DNA from: an uncultured Roseburia sp.
GTDB lineage: Bacteria; Bacillota; Clostridia; Lachnospirales; Lachnospiraceae
DNA length: 8,999 bases
NCBI GenBank assembly: GCA_946055175.1
Contig: CAMGET010000032.1
Location: 1 to 8,999 of the forward strand
Reading direction: 5' to 3'
Below are positions 1 through 6,635 of this stretch, one piece after another (the stretch's first letter is position 1; the number at the start of each line of letters is the position of its first letter). The position numbers were made by a program, and so were the translations under genes. The notes beneath the pieces were generated by a model, which saw only the letters and a list, made by a program, of their open reading frames with translations, was not told the DNA's origin and did no database searches.

Positions 1-663
1 AGAAGTTTCCCTTTCTTTCCAATTATTAAACTCCAGTCTGTCTCCTACTTTCAGCCCGTTCAATTCTGCAAGTTCTCTGGAAATCACACAGACATCCTTA
101 TCTTCCCGGTTCATCATACGACCATCGTTTACCACAATATTTCCATTTTGCACATCAAAATCATATTTCATCTGCAAATTACCGCGCAGGGAAACACCTA
201 ACTGGTCAGAACTCTGGTCTACGTCCTTATCTTCAATTCTCTGGAAATTAACTGGATTTACAACCGTATTGGCAGTAGTAATATTATAATCAGAAACGCC
301 GTCCACTTCTGATATTTTAATAATATCCCCATATGTGAGTGTTTCAAAAGAATTATCTGTCCACACCATCCACTCTCCACTTGGTAACTGTTCCTTATGA
401 TATCCGTCCAGACTTCCATTGACATTCTCCCCAATCTTTGCAGACAACACTTCAATTCTAGCTTTTCGGTTTGCTTCATTTTCCTCTAGCCGAAAGCTCC
501 CGCCAATCGCCTGTTTTCCTTCATTTTGTGTCTGTATGCTGGCATTTTGACAGGCAAAACCTGCATAAATAAAACTCGCTGACACAAACACAATCAATAA
601 TAATAACATACTTTTTACAGGCTTTCTGACAACAGAACGGATTCCAAGTTGAAATACATTCAT
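1..663 (-). CDS. FtsX-like ABC transporter permease, partial (N-terminal 221 residues)
   Basis: Membrane permease subunit of an ABC transporter of the FtsX/MacB type; only the N-terminal 221 residues lie in the window and the frame is open at base 1. A short cytoplasmic start (MNVFQLGIRSVVRKPVKS) leads into one membrane segment at about residues 18-37, followed by a long extracytoplasmic region. Near residues 179-213 this carries the 'N.GR...ED..D.VCVISRELAELNGLKVGDRLEF' pattern typical of MacB-type periplasmic domains. The same pattern occurs in the upstream permease (its residues 137-165), so the two are paralogues. The start ATG is at 663, with GGAGGG just upstream inside the end of the preceding gene; the upstream stop (666-668) is two bases away, implying translational coupling. 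The remaining three membrane segments, and probably the ATPase gene, should lie beyond the left edge. Substrate unknown; export of or defence against peptides, or lipoprotein handling, are possibilities from the family. Confidence 0.88.
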   Translation of the reverse strand, partial: MNVFQLGIRSVVRKPVKSMLLLLIVFVSASFIYAGFACQNASIQTQNEGKQAIGGSFRLEENEANRKARIEVLSAKIGENVNGSLDGYHKEQLPSGEWMVWTDNSFETLTYGDIIKISEVDGVSDYNITTANTVVNPVNFQRIEDKDVDQSSDQLGVSLRGNLQMKYDFDVQNGNIVVNDGRMMNREDKDVCVISRELAELNGLKVGDRLEFNNWKERETS

Positions 664-665
664 TC

Positions 666-1862
666 CTATCCCTCCATTTCTGATAAAGTATCTTTTATTT
701 TCTTTGTAAGGCATGGCAGCATAACAATTAAAGTAATCAGTATTAAAACGATTACTCCTATTCCCCATACTTTCCATACATTCCGCATGGAAAATACAAG
801 ATTCATACGAACCCCATCCATACCTCCCATGAGTTCTGACAAAAATGGTATTATTGCACGAAATACTCCTGCTGACATCATACAGCTTAAGGAGTAGATA
901 CAAACAATCTCTGTCATCATCTGCAAAAACACTTCTAATTTTGGTATACCAAGACTTATAAATACCGCAATTTCCACTTTGCGGTTTCTCATCCACATAC
1001 ACAAAAGCATTCCTACCACAAAGATACTGGTCATCACCGTTAAGCCGAAAACAAGCTTTGTTACCCGTTCTATCTGCATAATAGAAAATTTCATTTTCTG
1101 ATACATGGTATCTTGTGTACTGATACCGAGTCCCTCTCCAAGAGTGTTTCCAATCACATCTGCTGTTTCGGATAGCTGCTCCGGATTATTCACATACGCA
1201 ATGATTTTTTCATACCTTTCTGCTCCCATTTCAACAGCAAAAGAAAGATTGGTATATATCTGATTTTCAATGCGGTTTATCGTCAAAACATTTTCTGTCT
1301 GCTTTCTTTCGTTTCCGGTCAGATAAAAACCCGTTACTCTTGCACTTCCATTCTCATTTTCTGAAATAAAGCAGAGCTCATCTCCAATTTCAATCTGATT
1401 CTGTTCCGCAAGATGCTGATTGATGACAATTTCATTTTCATCCTTTGCAAATTCACCTGCCACAAGCCGGCATACATTTTCCGTAAATGGACTATCCTTT
1501 TCCATATCATCAAAACCAATCAGACACACCTGTCCTATTTCGTTCTCATCAGCTCCTGTAATCGGTGCAAAACCATTTGGATACAAAATACACTTTGCCA
1601 TACGGTTCATACTGTTTATACTGGCTATATCCAATAGTTTTCGATAATCCTGCTCTGTAAGACTTCTGTTTACTTCCAGATTTTCTATCACAACTTTGGC
1701 ATTTGTCTGCCTGCGTATCTCATCATTGATACCTGATGAGGTATCTAAAATAGCTAATGTTCCTAGTATGGTAATGTCCGCAACAAGAAAAAGGAAAAAC
1801 AATAATACTGACTTTCCTGATTTCCTGCGGACATAACACATTGCCCGCTTCACAAAATTCAT
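666..1862 (-). CDS. FtsX-like ABC transporter permease
   Basis: Complete 398-residue permease with the four-helix FtsX layout: one N-terminal membrane segment (about residues 17-39), an extracytoplasmic domain of about 225 residues, then three membrane segments (about 267-290, 315-340 and 365-385) and a short basic tail. The extracytoplasmic domain contains 'AGEFAKDENEIVINQHLAE' and 'IEIGDELCF', the usual MacB-type periplasmic motif. The region after the second helix (RNRKVEIAVFISLGIPK) is the conserved cytoplasmic loop of FtsX proteins that contacts the ATPase. I prefer the ATG at 1862, preceded by AAGGTGGAGG; an in-frame GTG at 1871 lies within that ribosome binding site. The gene begins 10 bases after the lipoprotein stop and ends two bases before the next permease start, so the three genes form one transcription unit. 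The substrate cannot be told from the sequence. Confidence 0.9.
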   Translation of the reverse strand: MNFVKRAMCYVRRKSGKSVLLFFLFLVADITILGTLAILDTSSGINDEIRRQTNAKVVIENLEVNRSLTEQDYRKLLDIASINSMNRMAKCILYPNGFAPITGADENEIGQVCLIGFDDMEKDSPFTENVCRLVAGEFAKDENEIVINQHLAEQNQIEIGDELCFISENENGSARVTGFYLTGNERKQTENVLTINRIENQIYTNLSFAVEMGAERYEKIIAYVNNPEQLSETADVIGNTLGEGLGISTQDTMYQKMKFSIMQIERVTKLVFGLTVMTSIFVVGMLLCMWMRNRKVEIAVFISLGIPKLEVFLQMMTEIVCIYSLSCMMSAGVFRAIIPFLSELMGGMDGVRMNLVFSMRNVWKVWGIGVIVLILITLIVMLPCLTKKIKDTLSEMEG

Positions 1863-1872
1863 AACCTCCACC

Positions 1873-2451
1873 TTACTTCCATCTCACAATCATCACTTTA
1901 TCAGCAGTCCAATGATAAGTGTCCTGACTGCTTCCAAATATCAGTACACTTGTCTGCTTTTTGATACTCTCTTTATCCGTACCCTCTCTGGATATTTCTG
2001 TAAGACTCGCCATGTCCATTGTAATAATTTCAAAAGTAACATCGGAAGCATAAGTAACTGTCACTAAGTCTTCTTCCTTTTCTGCACCCGGAGCTGCCTC
2101 TACCATTACCTCTCCGTCGCCTTCTTTTGTAGTCACTGCAACAGACATTTCAAATCCACTATCGGAAAACTCCACAACACTTCCCTGCAAATCTGCTTCC
2201 CGAAAGAAATTCGAATCTGATTTATCCGAATCTTCTGAATTTACATATTGGTTTATCTCTTGGTTTTCCTGTGTATCTCCTGTTTCCTTTCCAACATTTA
2301 CACTCTGATTTACATTTTCCATATTCACACTTTGGTTTACATCGCCATCCGTTTTACCTGTCTGCCAATCGGCACAGGCAGTGCAGCCCAGCATGACTGC
2401 CATACTGAAACCCGCTAATCCTAACACTTTTTTACCAAAATAGTTTTTCAT
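1873..2451 (-). CDS. Lipoprotein with NQSVN repeats, transporter-associated
   Basis: A 192-residue predicted lipoprotein. A basic N-terminus (MKNYFGKK), a hydrophobic stretch (residues 9-22) and cysteines at 23 and 26 form a signal with a relaxed lipobox (MLGC or CTAC), so it is probably anchored on the outer face of the membrane. Residues 38-72 are a polar linker with three related copies, DVNQSVN, NVNQSVN and EINQYVN. Residues 85-192 form a compact, probably all-beta domain (GSVVEFSDSGFEMSV ... VTVTYASDVTFEI ... TSVLIFGSSQDTYHWTADKVMIVRW), resembling small beta-barrel domains of the DUF5666 kind, though that match is only by pattern. The start ATG at 2451 has AAGGAGG about seven bases upstream; a longer in-frame reading to 2562 would run through the promoter region and lacks such a site. 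First gene of a unit with two permeases, it could be an accessory or substrate-capturing part of that transporter. Function unknown. Confidence 0.8.
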   Translation of the reverse strand: MKNYFGKKVLGLAGFSMAVMLGCTACADWQTGKTDGDVNQSVNMENVNQSVNVGKETGDTQENQEINQYVNSEDSDKSDSNFFREADLQGSVVEFSDSGFEMSVAVTTKEGDGEVMVEAAPGAEKEEDLVTVTYASDVTFEIITMDMASLTEISREGTDKESIKKQTSVLIFGSSQDTYHWTADKVMIVRWK

Positions 2452-2509
2452 TTTGAATCCTCCTTGTTTGCTCCACTTTGATTTTATTTGGCTCACTTGC
2501 CATGTGATA

Positions 2510-2539
2510 ACGATAGCAAAAAACTTTTCTAAAAATCTT
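2510..2539 (-). promoter_or_regulatory. Putative promoter of the lipoprotein-permease unit
   Basis: On the minus strand the 12-mer AAGATTTTTAGA (2539-2528) is followed after 12 bases by TATCGT (2515-2510), a weak -10-like hexamer, with the lipoprotein start 58 bases further on. A related AAGATTT lies 9 bp further upstream. No good -35 hexamer is present, consistent with a promoter that needs an activator. The -10 assignment is inferred mainly from the mirror arrangement on the other strand. Confidence 0.45.
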
Positions 2540-2584
2540 GGAAATCTTAAAGAATTTATCACTTTCTTTTAGAAGATTTTTAGA
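2528..2584. promoter_or_regulatory. Inverted-repeat operator between divergent units
   Basis: TCTAAAAATCTT (2528-2539) and AAGATTTTTAGA (2573-2584) are a perfect 12-bp inverted repeat separated by 33 bp. The right arm is part of a direct repeat of TTTTAGA (2567-2573 and 2578-2584) with an 11-bp period, the spacing on which OmpR-family regulators dimerise. Each arm sits 11-12 bp upstream of a -10-like element pointing away from the centre. The likely ligand is the response regulator encoded at 2637-3323; that is inference from position and architecture. Confidence 0.6.
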
Positions 2585-2601
2585 GATTTTATTGGTATAA
2601 T
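2567..2601 (+). promoter_or_regulatory. Putative promoter of the two-component operon
   Basis: A consensus TATAAT is at 2596-2601, 36 bases before the response-regulator start. The region 17 bp upstream (AAGATT) is a poor -35, and the 11-bp-period TTTTAGA direct repeat (2567-2584) covers it. A strong -10, a weak -35 and direct repeats at the -35 fit a promoter activated by an OmpR-type regulator, probably autoregulation. Confidence 0.6.
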
Positions 2602-2636
2602 TACTATAAGGAAAACGAATGATTGGAGTGAATCCT

Positions 2637-3323
2637 ATGAAAATATTGTTAATAGAAGATGATACCCAGTTGTGTATGACCATAAAAGAACAACTTACAA
2701 AAGAAGGATATATTGTTGATACCTGCAATGCCGGAGATGAAGCATTTCTGTATGCAGTAGATCCCGACAATGATTATGATCTGGCAATCATTGACCGTAT
2801 GCTCCCTATTATTGATGGTCTATCCATTATCAAAGCCATGCGACAGAAAAACATTCAGATTCCTGTCATCATCATTACCGGAATGTCTGAATTGAATGAT
2901 AAGATTGAAGGTCTTGACAATGGTGCAGACGATTACCTTATTAAGCCCTTTCATATCAAAGAGCTTTCCGCCCGTGTCCGGGCATTGGTAAGACGTCCAC
3001 CTCAGATAAAGGAAAACATAACCCTTGAAATTGATGATTTATCCTTAAATCTCGCCAGTCACCAATTATCGTGCAACCATAATTCTCTTTTGCTTACGCC
3101 AAAGGAATTTCACCTGATACGGATTTTTTTATCTTCGCCCGGTACTATTTTTTCAAGGGAACAGCTACTACAGAAAGTGTGGAATACAAATGATGAAGTA
3201 GAACCGGGAAATGTAGACAATTACATCTATTTTTTACGAAAAAGACTAAAGTGCTTAAACAGCAACTGCTGTATCAATTCTGTTTATGGTTCCGGATATA
3301 GTTTGGAGGTAAAGCATGATTAA
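2637..3323 (+). CDS. OmpR-family response regulator
   Basis: A 228-residue DNA-binding response regulator, full length for the family. The receiver domain (residues 1-120) has the acidic pair Asp8/Asp9 after MKILLIE, the phosphate-accepting Asp53 (IIDRMLP), Thr81 (IIITG) and Lys103 (LIKPF), so it should be phosphorylated by a kinase, most likely the next gene product. The C-terminal winged helix (about 128-225) has the expected 'LTPKEFHLIRIFLSSPG', 'FSREQLLQKVW' and 'VDNYIYFLRKRL' elements and ends in the wing 'SVYGSGYSLEV'. The start ATG at 2637 follows GGAG by eight bases; an in-frame ATG at 2619 has no ribosome binding site. It overlaps the kinase gene by 8 bases. It lies divergent to a lipoprotein-permease unit with a shared operator, the usual arrangement for a regulator that controls its neighbouring transporter. 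The signal is unknown. Confidence 0.95.
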   Translation: MKILLIEDDTQLCMTIKEQLTKEGYIVDTCNAGDEAFLYAVDPDNDYDLAIIDRMLPIIDGLSIIKAMRQKNIQIPVIIITGMSELNDKIEGLDNGADDYLIKPFHIKELSARVRALVRRPPQIKENITLEIDDLSLNLASHQLSCNHNSLLLTPKEFHLIRIFLSSPGTIFSREQLLQKVWNTNDEVEPGNVDNYIYFLRKRLKCLNSNCCINSVYGSGYSLEVKHD

Positions 3324-4602
3324 AAAGCTCCAAAAACGCCTGACACTTCTGTTTATCTGCTCTGTCATGAGCATTTTTACAGTCGTATTCTGCCTGTTTA
3401 TACATGAAAGCATCCAATCCAAAAAAGAAAATGAGATGTATTTCTTTACACGCATGATCACATATTTAGTTTTCCAACTTGAAAATACAGACGATGCTGC
3501 CGGGGACTTGACATTGACTGGGCAAACTTATGACTTTACATTACTATTAAAAAACAACCAGAATGCATTTATTCCTGTAAATACCAATCATAGCAATACA
3601 GACACCAATACCCTTATCACATTATTTGAACAAGAACTGAATAAAACATCCACAGATTTACTAGATAATACCCATAGCTCACAAAGCGGAATATTCTCGT
3701 TTTCAGCTCCTGACAGGCATAGCTATTATGGAATACAGGCAACTGTCATCACTAAGAATATGGATACTCTTGAGCTTTATGCAATCAAGGAATCTACCAG
3801 TTCTTTTACTTTTTTAAAAGAACATTTATCCTTTTATCTTATTGTATGGCTGCTTGTTTTTATAGCAATCCTGTTCCTCGTAAGATTTTTGATTAACAAA
3901 GCAATCAAGCCGACAGAGCAGACTTTACAAAGCCAGAAAGAATTTATTGCATCAGCATCTCATGAGCTAAAAGCTCCCTTGGCTGTTATCTTGGCATCTG
4001 CAGAATGTATTGGTAACGATACTACTCTTTCACCTGAATCAAAACAACATACTGAAGTTATTGACTCAGAGTGTTTGCGAATGTCCAAATTAGTACAGGA
4101 TTTACTCTTACTTTCTTCCGTAGATGCAAACACCTGGACTTTGAATAATACCAATATAGATGTGGATACACTTTTGATTAATACTTATGAAAAATACGAA
4201 CCTATCTGTCGGAAAAAAGGTATTCAGTTCAAACTAAATACCTCTGATGAGTTGTATCCTACTTTGAACGCAGATATTGACCGCCTCAATCAGATTTTGA
4301 GTATTTTCATCGATAATGCCATAAATTATTCTCTTCCAAAATCTGAAATATCTTTAGACGCTACTATATTTAAAAACATGTTAGTATTTTCTATCAAAGA
4401 TCATGGGACAGGAATTGCAGATAAAGATAAACCCTTTATATTTGATCGATTTTTCTGTGCTGATAAATCAAGAACTCAAAAGGAACATTATGGTTTAGGA
4501 TTAAGTATTGCAAAAGAATTGGTTGAAATGCACAAAGGAAAGATTGAATTATCTGATACTTTAGGTGGTGGATGTACATTCAAGATATTCTTTCCTTTAT
4601 AA
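3316..4602 (+). CDS. Sensor histidine kinase
   Basis: A 428-residue membrane histidine kinase paired with the preceding regulator. Membrane segments at about residues 10-29 and 172-193 enclose an extracytoplasmic sensor region of about 140 residues that I do not recognise. The second segment runs almost straight into the dimerisation domain, with only about 20 residues (NKAIKPTEQTLQSQ) between, so a HAMP domain seems absent. The H-box (FIASASHELKAPLAVI) puts the phosphorylated His at 216. The ATPase domain has an N-box (FIDNAINYS, Asn334), G1 (DHGTGIAD, about 362-369), F-box (FIFDRFF) and G2 (GLGLSIAKELVE), so it looks catalytically intact. The ATG at 3316 is preceded by GGAGG (3305-3309) inside the regulator's last codons. 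A hairpin terminator follows at 4688. Context suggests it senses an envelope or antimicrobial signal for the neighbouring transporter; this is inference. Confidence 0.95.
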   Translation: MIKKLQKRLTLLFICSVMSIFTVVFCLFIHESIQSKKENEMYFFTRMITYLVFQLENTDDAAGDLTLTGQTYDFTLLLKNNQNAFIPVNTNHSNTDTNTLITLFEQELNKTSTDLLDNTHSSQSGIFSFSAPDRHSYYGIQATVITKNMDTLELYAIKESTSSFTFLKEHLSFYLIVWLLVFIAILFLVRFLINKAIKPTEQTLQSQKEFIASASHELKAPLAVILASAECIGNDTTLSPESKQHTEVIDSECLRMSKLVQDLLLLSSVDANTWTLNNTNIDVDTLLINTYEKYEPICRKKGIQFKLNTSDELYPTLNADIDRLNQILSIFIDNAINYSLPKSEISLDATIFKNMLVFSIKDHGTGIADKDKPFIFDRFFCADKSRTQKEHYGLGLSIAKELVEMHKGKIELSDTLGGGCTFKIFFPL

Positions 4603-4687
4603 ATAAATAATAGTAATCCCGTAATCCATTAGATTTCCTTTCAACAGAAAGATACATTATCAATAATAGTAACCTGTGCTTTCTTTT

Positions 4688-4736
4688 AAATGAGCAAATC
4701 ACGCAAAAAAATGCTTGATTTACTCATTTGCTTTTT
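4688..4736 (+). terminator. Intrinsic terminator after the two-component operon
   Basis: AAATGAGCAAATCA (4688-4701) pairs with TGATTTACTCATTT (4716-4729) over 14 positions with one mismatch. An inner GCA/TGC pairing extends the stem, and the stem is followed by GCTTTTT (4730-4736). It lies 86 bases past the kinase stop and separates the operon from the broken ATPase gene. Confidence 0.75.
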
Positions 4737-4778
4737 CATTCACAAGAGTAGAATGTGGATATCAAAATGAAAAGGAGA
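4727..4778 (+). promoter_or_regulatory. Possible promoter and ribosome binding site of the broken ATPase gene
   Basis: TTTGCT (4727-4732) and TAGAAT (4749-4754), 16 bp apart, form a fair promoter, and AAAGGAGA (4771-4778) is a good ribosome binding site six bases before the ATG at 4785. The translation signal is convincing; the promoter overlaps the terminator tail and is tentative. Confidence 0.35.
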
Positions 4779-4784
4779 TTTGCT

Positions 4785-4907
4785 ATGGGTACATTATTGG
4801 AAGCAAAAGAAGTAACAAAAATCTATGGAAAAGCAGGACATCCCAGTTTAAACAACGTGTCTTTTCGTGTTGCCGAAGGTGAATTTATTGAGCTTAAAAC
4901 AAGGTAA
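4785..4907 (+). pseudogene. ABC transporter ATPase, N-terminal remnant
   Basis: This 40-codon frame begins MGTLLEAKEVTKIYGKAGHP and continues LNNVSFRVAEGEFIE. That is the standard first 35 or so residues of the MacB/LolD/Bce-type ABC ATPase (the 'L.A..V.K.YG......L..VS..V..GEF' pattern). The family would next read into the Walker A motif GxSGSGKST. Instead the sequence leaves the family after GEFIE (near 4890) and stops at 4905. With no Walker A, signature or Walker B motif it cannot bind or hydrolyse ATP. It has a good ribosome binding site and follows a two-component operon, the normal place for such a transporter gene, so a deletion has probably removed the rest of an ABC gene set. A 40-residue peptide may still be made. 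Confidence 0.8.
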
Positions 4908-4937
4908 AAACAGAATTATCAAAGAAAGTAAATATAA

Positions 4938-5210
4938 GTCCGCTTTGCGACAGTTGCAGCAAGAGGAAGTGCTGTATCTCCTAACACAAAAGAAAACGGA
5001 TCTGGTGCAGCTAACTATATGACCAAACCCTTTGATATCAAAGAACTTCTTGCACGAATTACTGCTCAGCTTCGGAAAAATGAAATACAGACAGAGAAGC
5101 ATTCATTGTCGATTGGTGACTTAAGCGGTCTTTCCATGAATGTTCCCAAAGACTCCATCTATGACTTTGTCAAGAAAAACGATGCGGGCAATCTCGCTGA
5201 TCCGCCCTGA
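4938..5210 (+). pseudogene. Response regulator fragment (receiver end and linker)
   Basis: The frame is open from just after a stop at 4935 to the stop at 5208. Its middle (about 4990-5070) reads ENGSGAANYMTKPFDIKELLARI, clearly the end of a receiver domain, where families have GADDYMTKPFDIKELLARI. Lys of the TKPF motif is kept but the GADDY acids are changed to GAANY. The preceding 'ATVAARGSAVS' may be the degraded 'TARGSV' stretch. After the linker 'KHSLSIGDLSG' the expected winged-helix domain does not follow; instead there are about 27 unrecognised residues (ending DFVKKNDAGNLADPP). The phosphorylation site and DNA-binding domain are both missing. It differs from the intact regulator at 2637 (YLIKPFHIKELSARV), so it is not a simple duplicate. 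With the ATPase stub beside it, it marks a decayed second sensor/transporter cassette. Confidence 0.7.
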
Positions 5211-5279
5211 TCTGCGGATTGCAAGATTGATCTGGCAAAAGCCTCATTTCTCGTAAGTAAAATTCCAAACGTTTATCTC

Positions 5280-6122
5280 TTATTCCATTTCAATAATCCG
5301 ATATGCTTCTGAAGTTAATGCCTTTACAGCACGTTTGTAATCTTTATCTTTTACCAAAATATAATCCGTATTAAATGTAGAAATTGCAAATAGTCCGACC
5401 TCATATCTGGCCAATGCTCCAGATATTTCCGCTAAAATACCAATCAGAGAAAAATCCAATACTCCCTTTATGCGAAACGCTCTCCAGCCGTCACTCTGCT
5501 GTATCGTATTATCCGGTACATCCCCTGTACGGCATACCAGAGATTTTTCCTCATCGGTTTTCCCTATAAAACAATACTCCGCATCCAGATCAACCTGCGA
5601 ATAATCCTCCACCTGACAGACACTAAATAAACCCGGAAGTACCAGCATTTCCGGCATCTCATCATCCCAGTTAGTTTCTTCCTCTTCTGTAAAAGAATAA
5701 CTGCCTTCAACCAGACGCTCAACCTTTTCTTCAAACGGGAGTTCCGGATCAATTCCTATTTCTTCCCAAGTAGTACCATAAGGCACTCCTCCAGACGTAT
5801 ACCCGGCAATAAATGCAAACCGATCATCACAATCCTCATATATAGCTTCATACTTTTCACGTTTCTTTTTTTCTTTCTCTAATCGCCTTTGTTTTAATCG
5901 TTCATCCTCTGCCCGTTTTATATTATCCAATTGTTCCTGCGTATAATTAACGCCCAGTTCCTGTAAATCCTTTACTGCTGTCATAGAATCCACATGGAAC
6001 CTTTCCCTGTAATGTTTTACCATGTGCTTCGGTGTGCCCTGATAAGTAAGCAGCCACTGTTTCCCTTTTTGAAGACGGCGGCGTTTTCGTTCTTCTTTAT
6101 TCAATTTCCTTTTATTTGCCAT
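5280..6122 (-). CDS. Basic N-terminal domain fused to a C-terminal ACT-like domain
   Basis: A 280-residue protein in two parts. Residues 1-125 are very basic at the start (KRKLNKEERKRRRLQKGKQ), followed by 'LLTYQGTPKHMVKHYRERFHVD', a helical part with a Lys/Arg/Glu-rich coil (about 65-95), and 'FAFIAGYTSGGVPYGTTWEEIG'. I recall this type of region from uncharacterised Clostridial proteins; function unknown. After an acidic linker (about 126-160), residues 163-278 (LFSVCQVEDYS ... WRAFRIKGVLDFSLIGILAEISGALARYEVGLFAISTFNTDYILVKDKDYKRAVKAL) match single-copy ACT proteins of the COG3603 type, which usually stand alone at about 130 residues. ACT domains bind small ligands, often amino acids. I chose the ATG at 6122, with GGAG nine bases upstream; a GTG at 6155 is weaker. 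It lies 117 bases downstream of the MerR gene on the same strand and has its own likely promoter. A ligand-responsive regulator or sensor is possible but unproven. Confidence 0.8.
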   Translation of the reverse strand: MANKRKLNKEERKRRRLQKGKQWLLTYQGTPKHMVKHYRERFHVDSMTAVKDLQELGVNYTQEQLDNIKRAEDERLKQRRLEKEKKKREKYEAIYEDCDDRFAFIAGYTSGGVPYGTTWEEIGIDPELPFEEKVERLVEGSYSFTEEEETNWDDEMPEMLVLPGLFSVCQVEDYSQVDLDAEYCFIGKTDEEKSLVCRTGDVPDNTIQQSDGWRAFRIKGVLDFSLIGILAEISGALARYEVGLFAISTFNTDYILVKDKDYKRAVKALTSEAYRIIEME

Positions 6123-6178
6123 CTGATATTCTCCAATCAATATTCTGTTTTCCACTTATTTCATACATAGCCAGAAGC

Positions 6179-6187
6179 ATTATAACA
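6179..6187 (-). promoter_or_regulatory. Extended -10 element before the ACT-domain gene
   Basis: On the minus strand TGTTATAAT (6187-6179) is an ideal extended -10 (TGnTATAAT), 56 bases before the ATG at 6122. The position 17 bp upstream has no good -35, which extended -10 promoters tolerate. Confidence 0.5.
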
Positions 6188-6239
6188 AACTCCGGACAAT
6201 ATTGCATACACTGCTGTTATCGTGTCAGAAATATAGAAA

Positions 6240-6611
6240 TCAATCGTTACCTTCTGGCTGTTCATTTATGGCTTGTCTGTAAAACTCAATTTTATCATCC
6301 AGATTCTGTAAATACTCATTCCATTTTTGTTGCTGTTCTAACACATACTTTCTATGTACTTCCAATATTTTCATCCGCTGCGGCATTGTACTTTTTCCAC
6401 AATACCGAAGTTCAGAATATTTCTGAATATCTCTGAGATGCATACCTGTCTCTTTTAATCGTCGGATAAACTTAATCCATTCAATATCATTCTCCTCATA
6501 TTCACGCCTGCCACCACTGTCTCTTGCTACTTTGATTAATCCTTTTTTCTCATAATACCGTAACGTGCTTTCAGGCAGGTTCGTTTTTTCAGAAATCTCG
6601 CCAATTAACAT
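6240..6611 (-). CDS. MerR-family transcriptional regulator
   Basis: A 123-residue regulator with the MerR plan. The N-terminal winged helix-turn-helix begins MLIGEISEKTNLPESTLRYYEKKGLI and continues to 'RREYEENDIEWIKFIRRLKETGMHLRDIQKY' (residues 1-65), with the hallmark 'TLRYYE..GL' and 'R.Y...D'. A dimerisation coiled coil runs from about 79 to 113, with a short tail (QPEGND). There is no extended effector domain; the only cysteine is Cys71 (RYCGKS). The overall form resembles aldehyde/electrophile-responsive MerR proteins (AdhR/NmlR type), but the conserved cysteine those use, near position 52 just before 'LKETGM', is not present (Arg51-Leu52 here). The ATG at 6611 follows GAGGTG by nine bases; a GTG at 6623 lies in the ribosome binding site. 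It is divergent to the decarboxylase-family gene, and the palindrome between them is the expected operator. It probably activates that gene and may repress itself. Confidence 0.9.
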   Translation of the reverse strand: MLIGEISEKTNLPESTLRYYEKKGLIKVARDSGGRREYEENDIEWIKFIRRLKETGMHLRDIQKYSELRYCGKSTMPQRMKILEVHRKYVLEQQQKWNEYLQNLDDKIEFYRQAINEQPEGND

Positions 6612-6635
6612 TTTTAAAATCACCTCAAATTGTTC

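Noticed and set aside
2452..2562. Longer start for the lipoprotein at 2562
   Set aside because: The added residues do not form a signal and would cover the promoter region; the ATG at 2451 has an ideal ribosome binding site and starts the lipoprotein signal.
4606..4672. Direct repeat AATAATAGTAA at 4606-4616 and 4662-4672
   Set aside because: Eleven AT-rich bases repeated once in an AT-rich spacer; could be chance and has no partner structure.
4848..5102. An 84-codon minus-strand open frame, cysteine- and phenylalanine-rich
   Set aside because: It lies antisense to the ATPase and regulator fragments, whose homology is clear, and has shadow-like composition.
5178..5220. Short inverted repeat ATCCGC/GCGGAT near the end of the regulator fragment, considered as a terminator
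   Set aside because: Stem of about six good pairs with an eight-base loop and no T run on either side.
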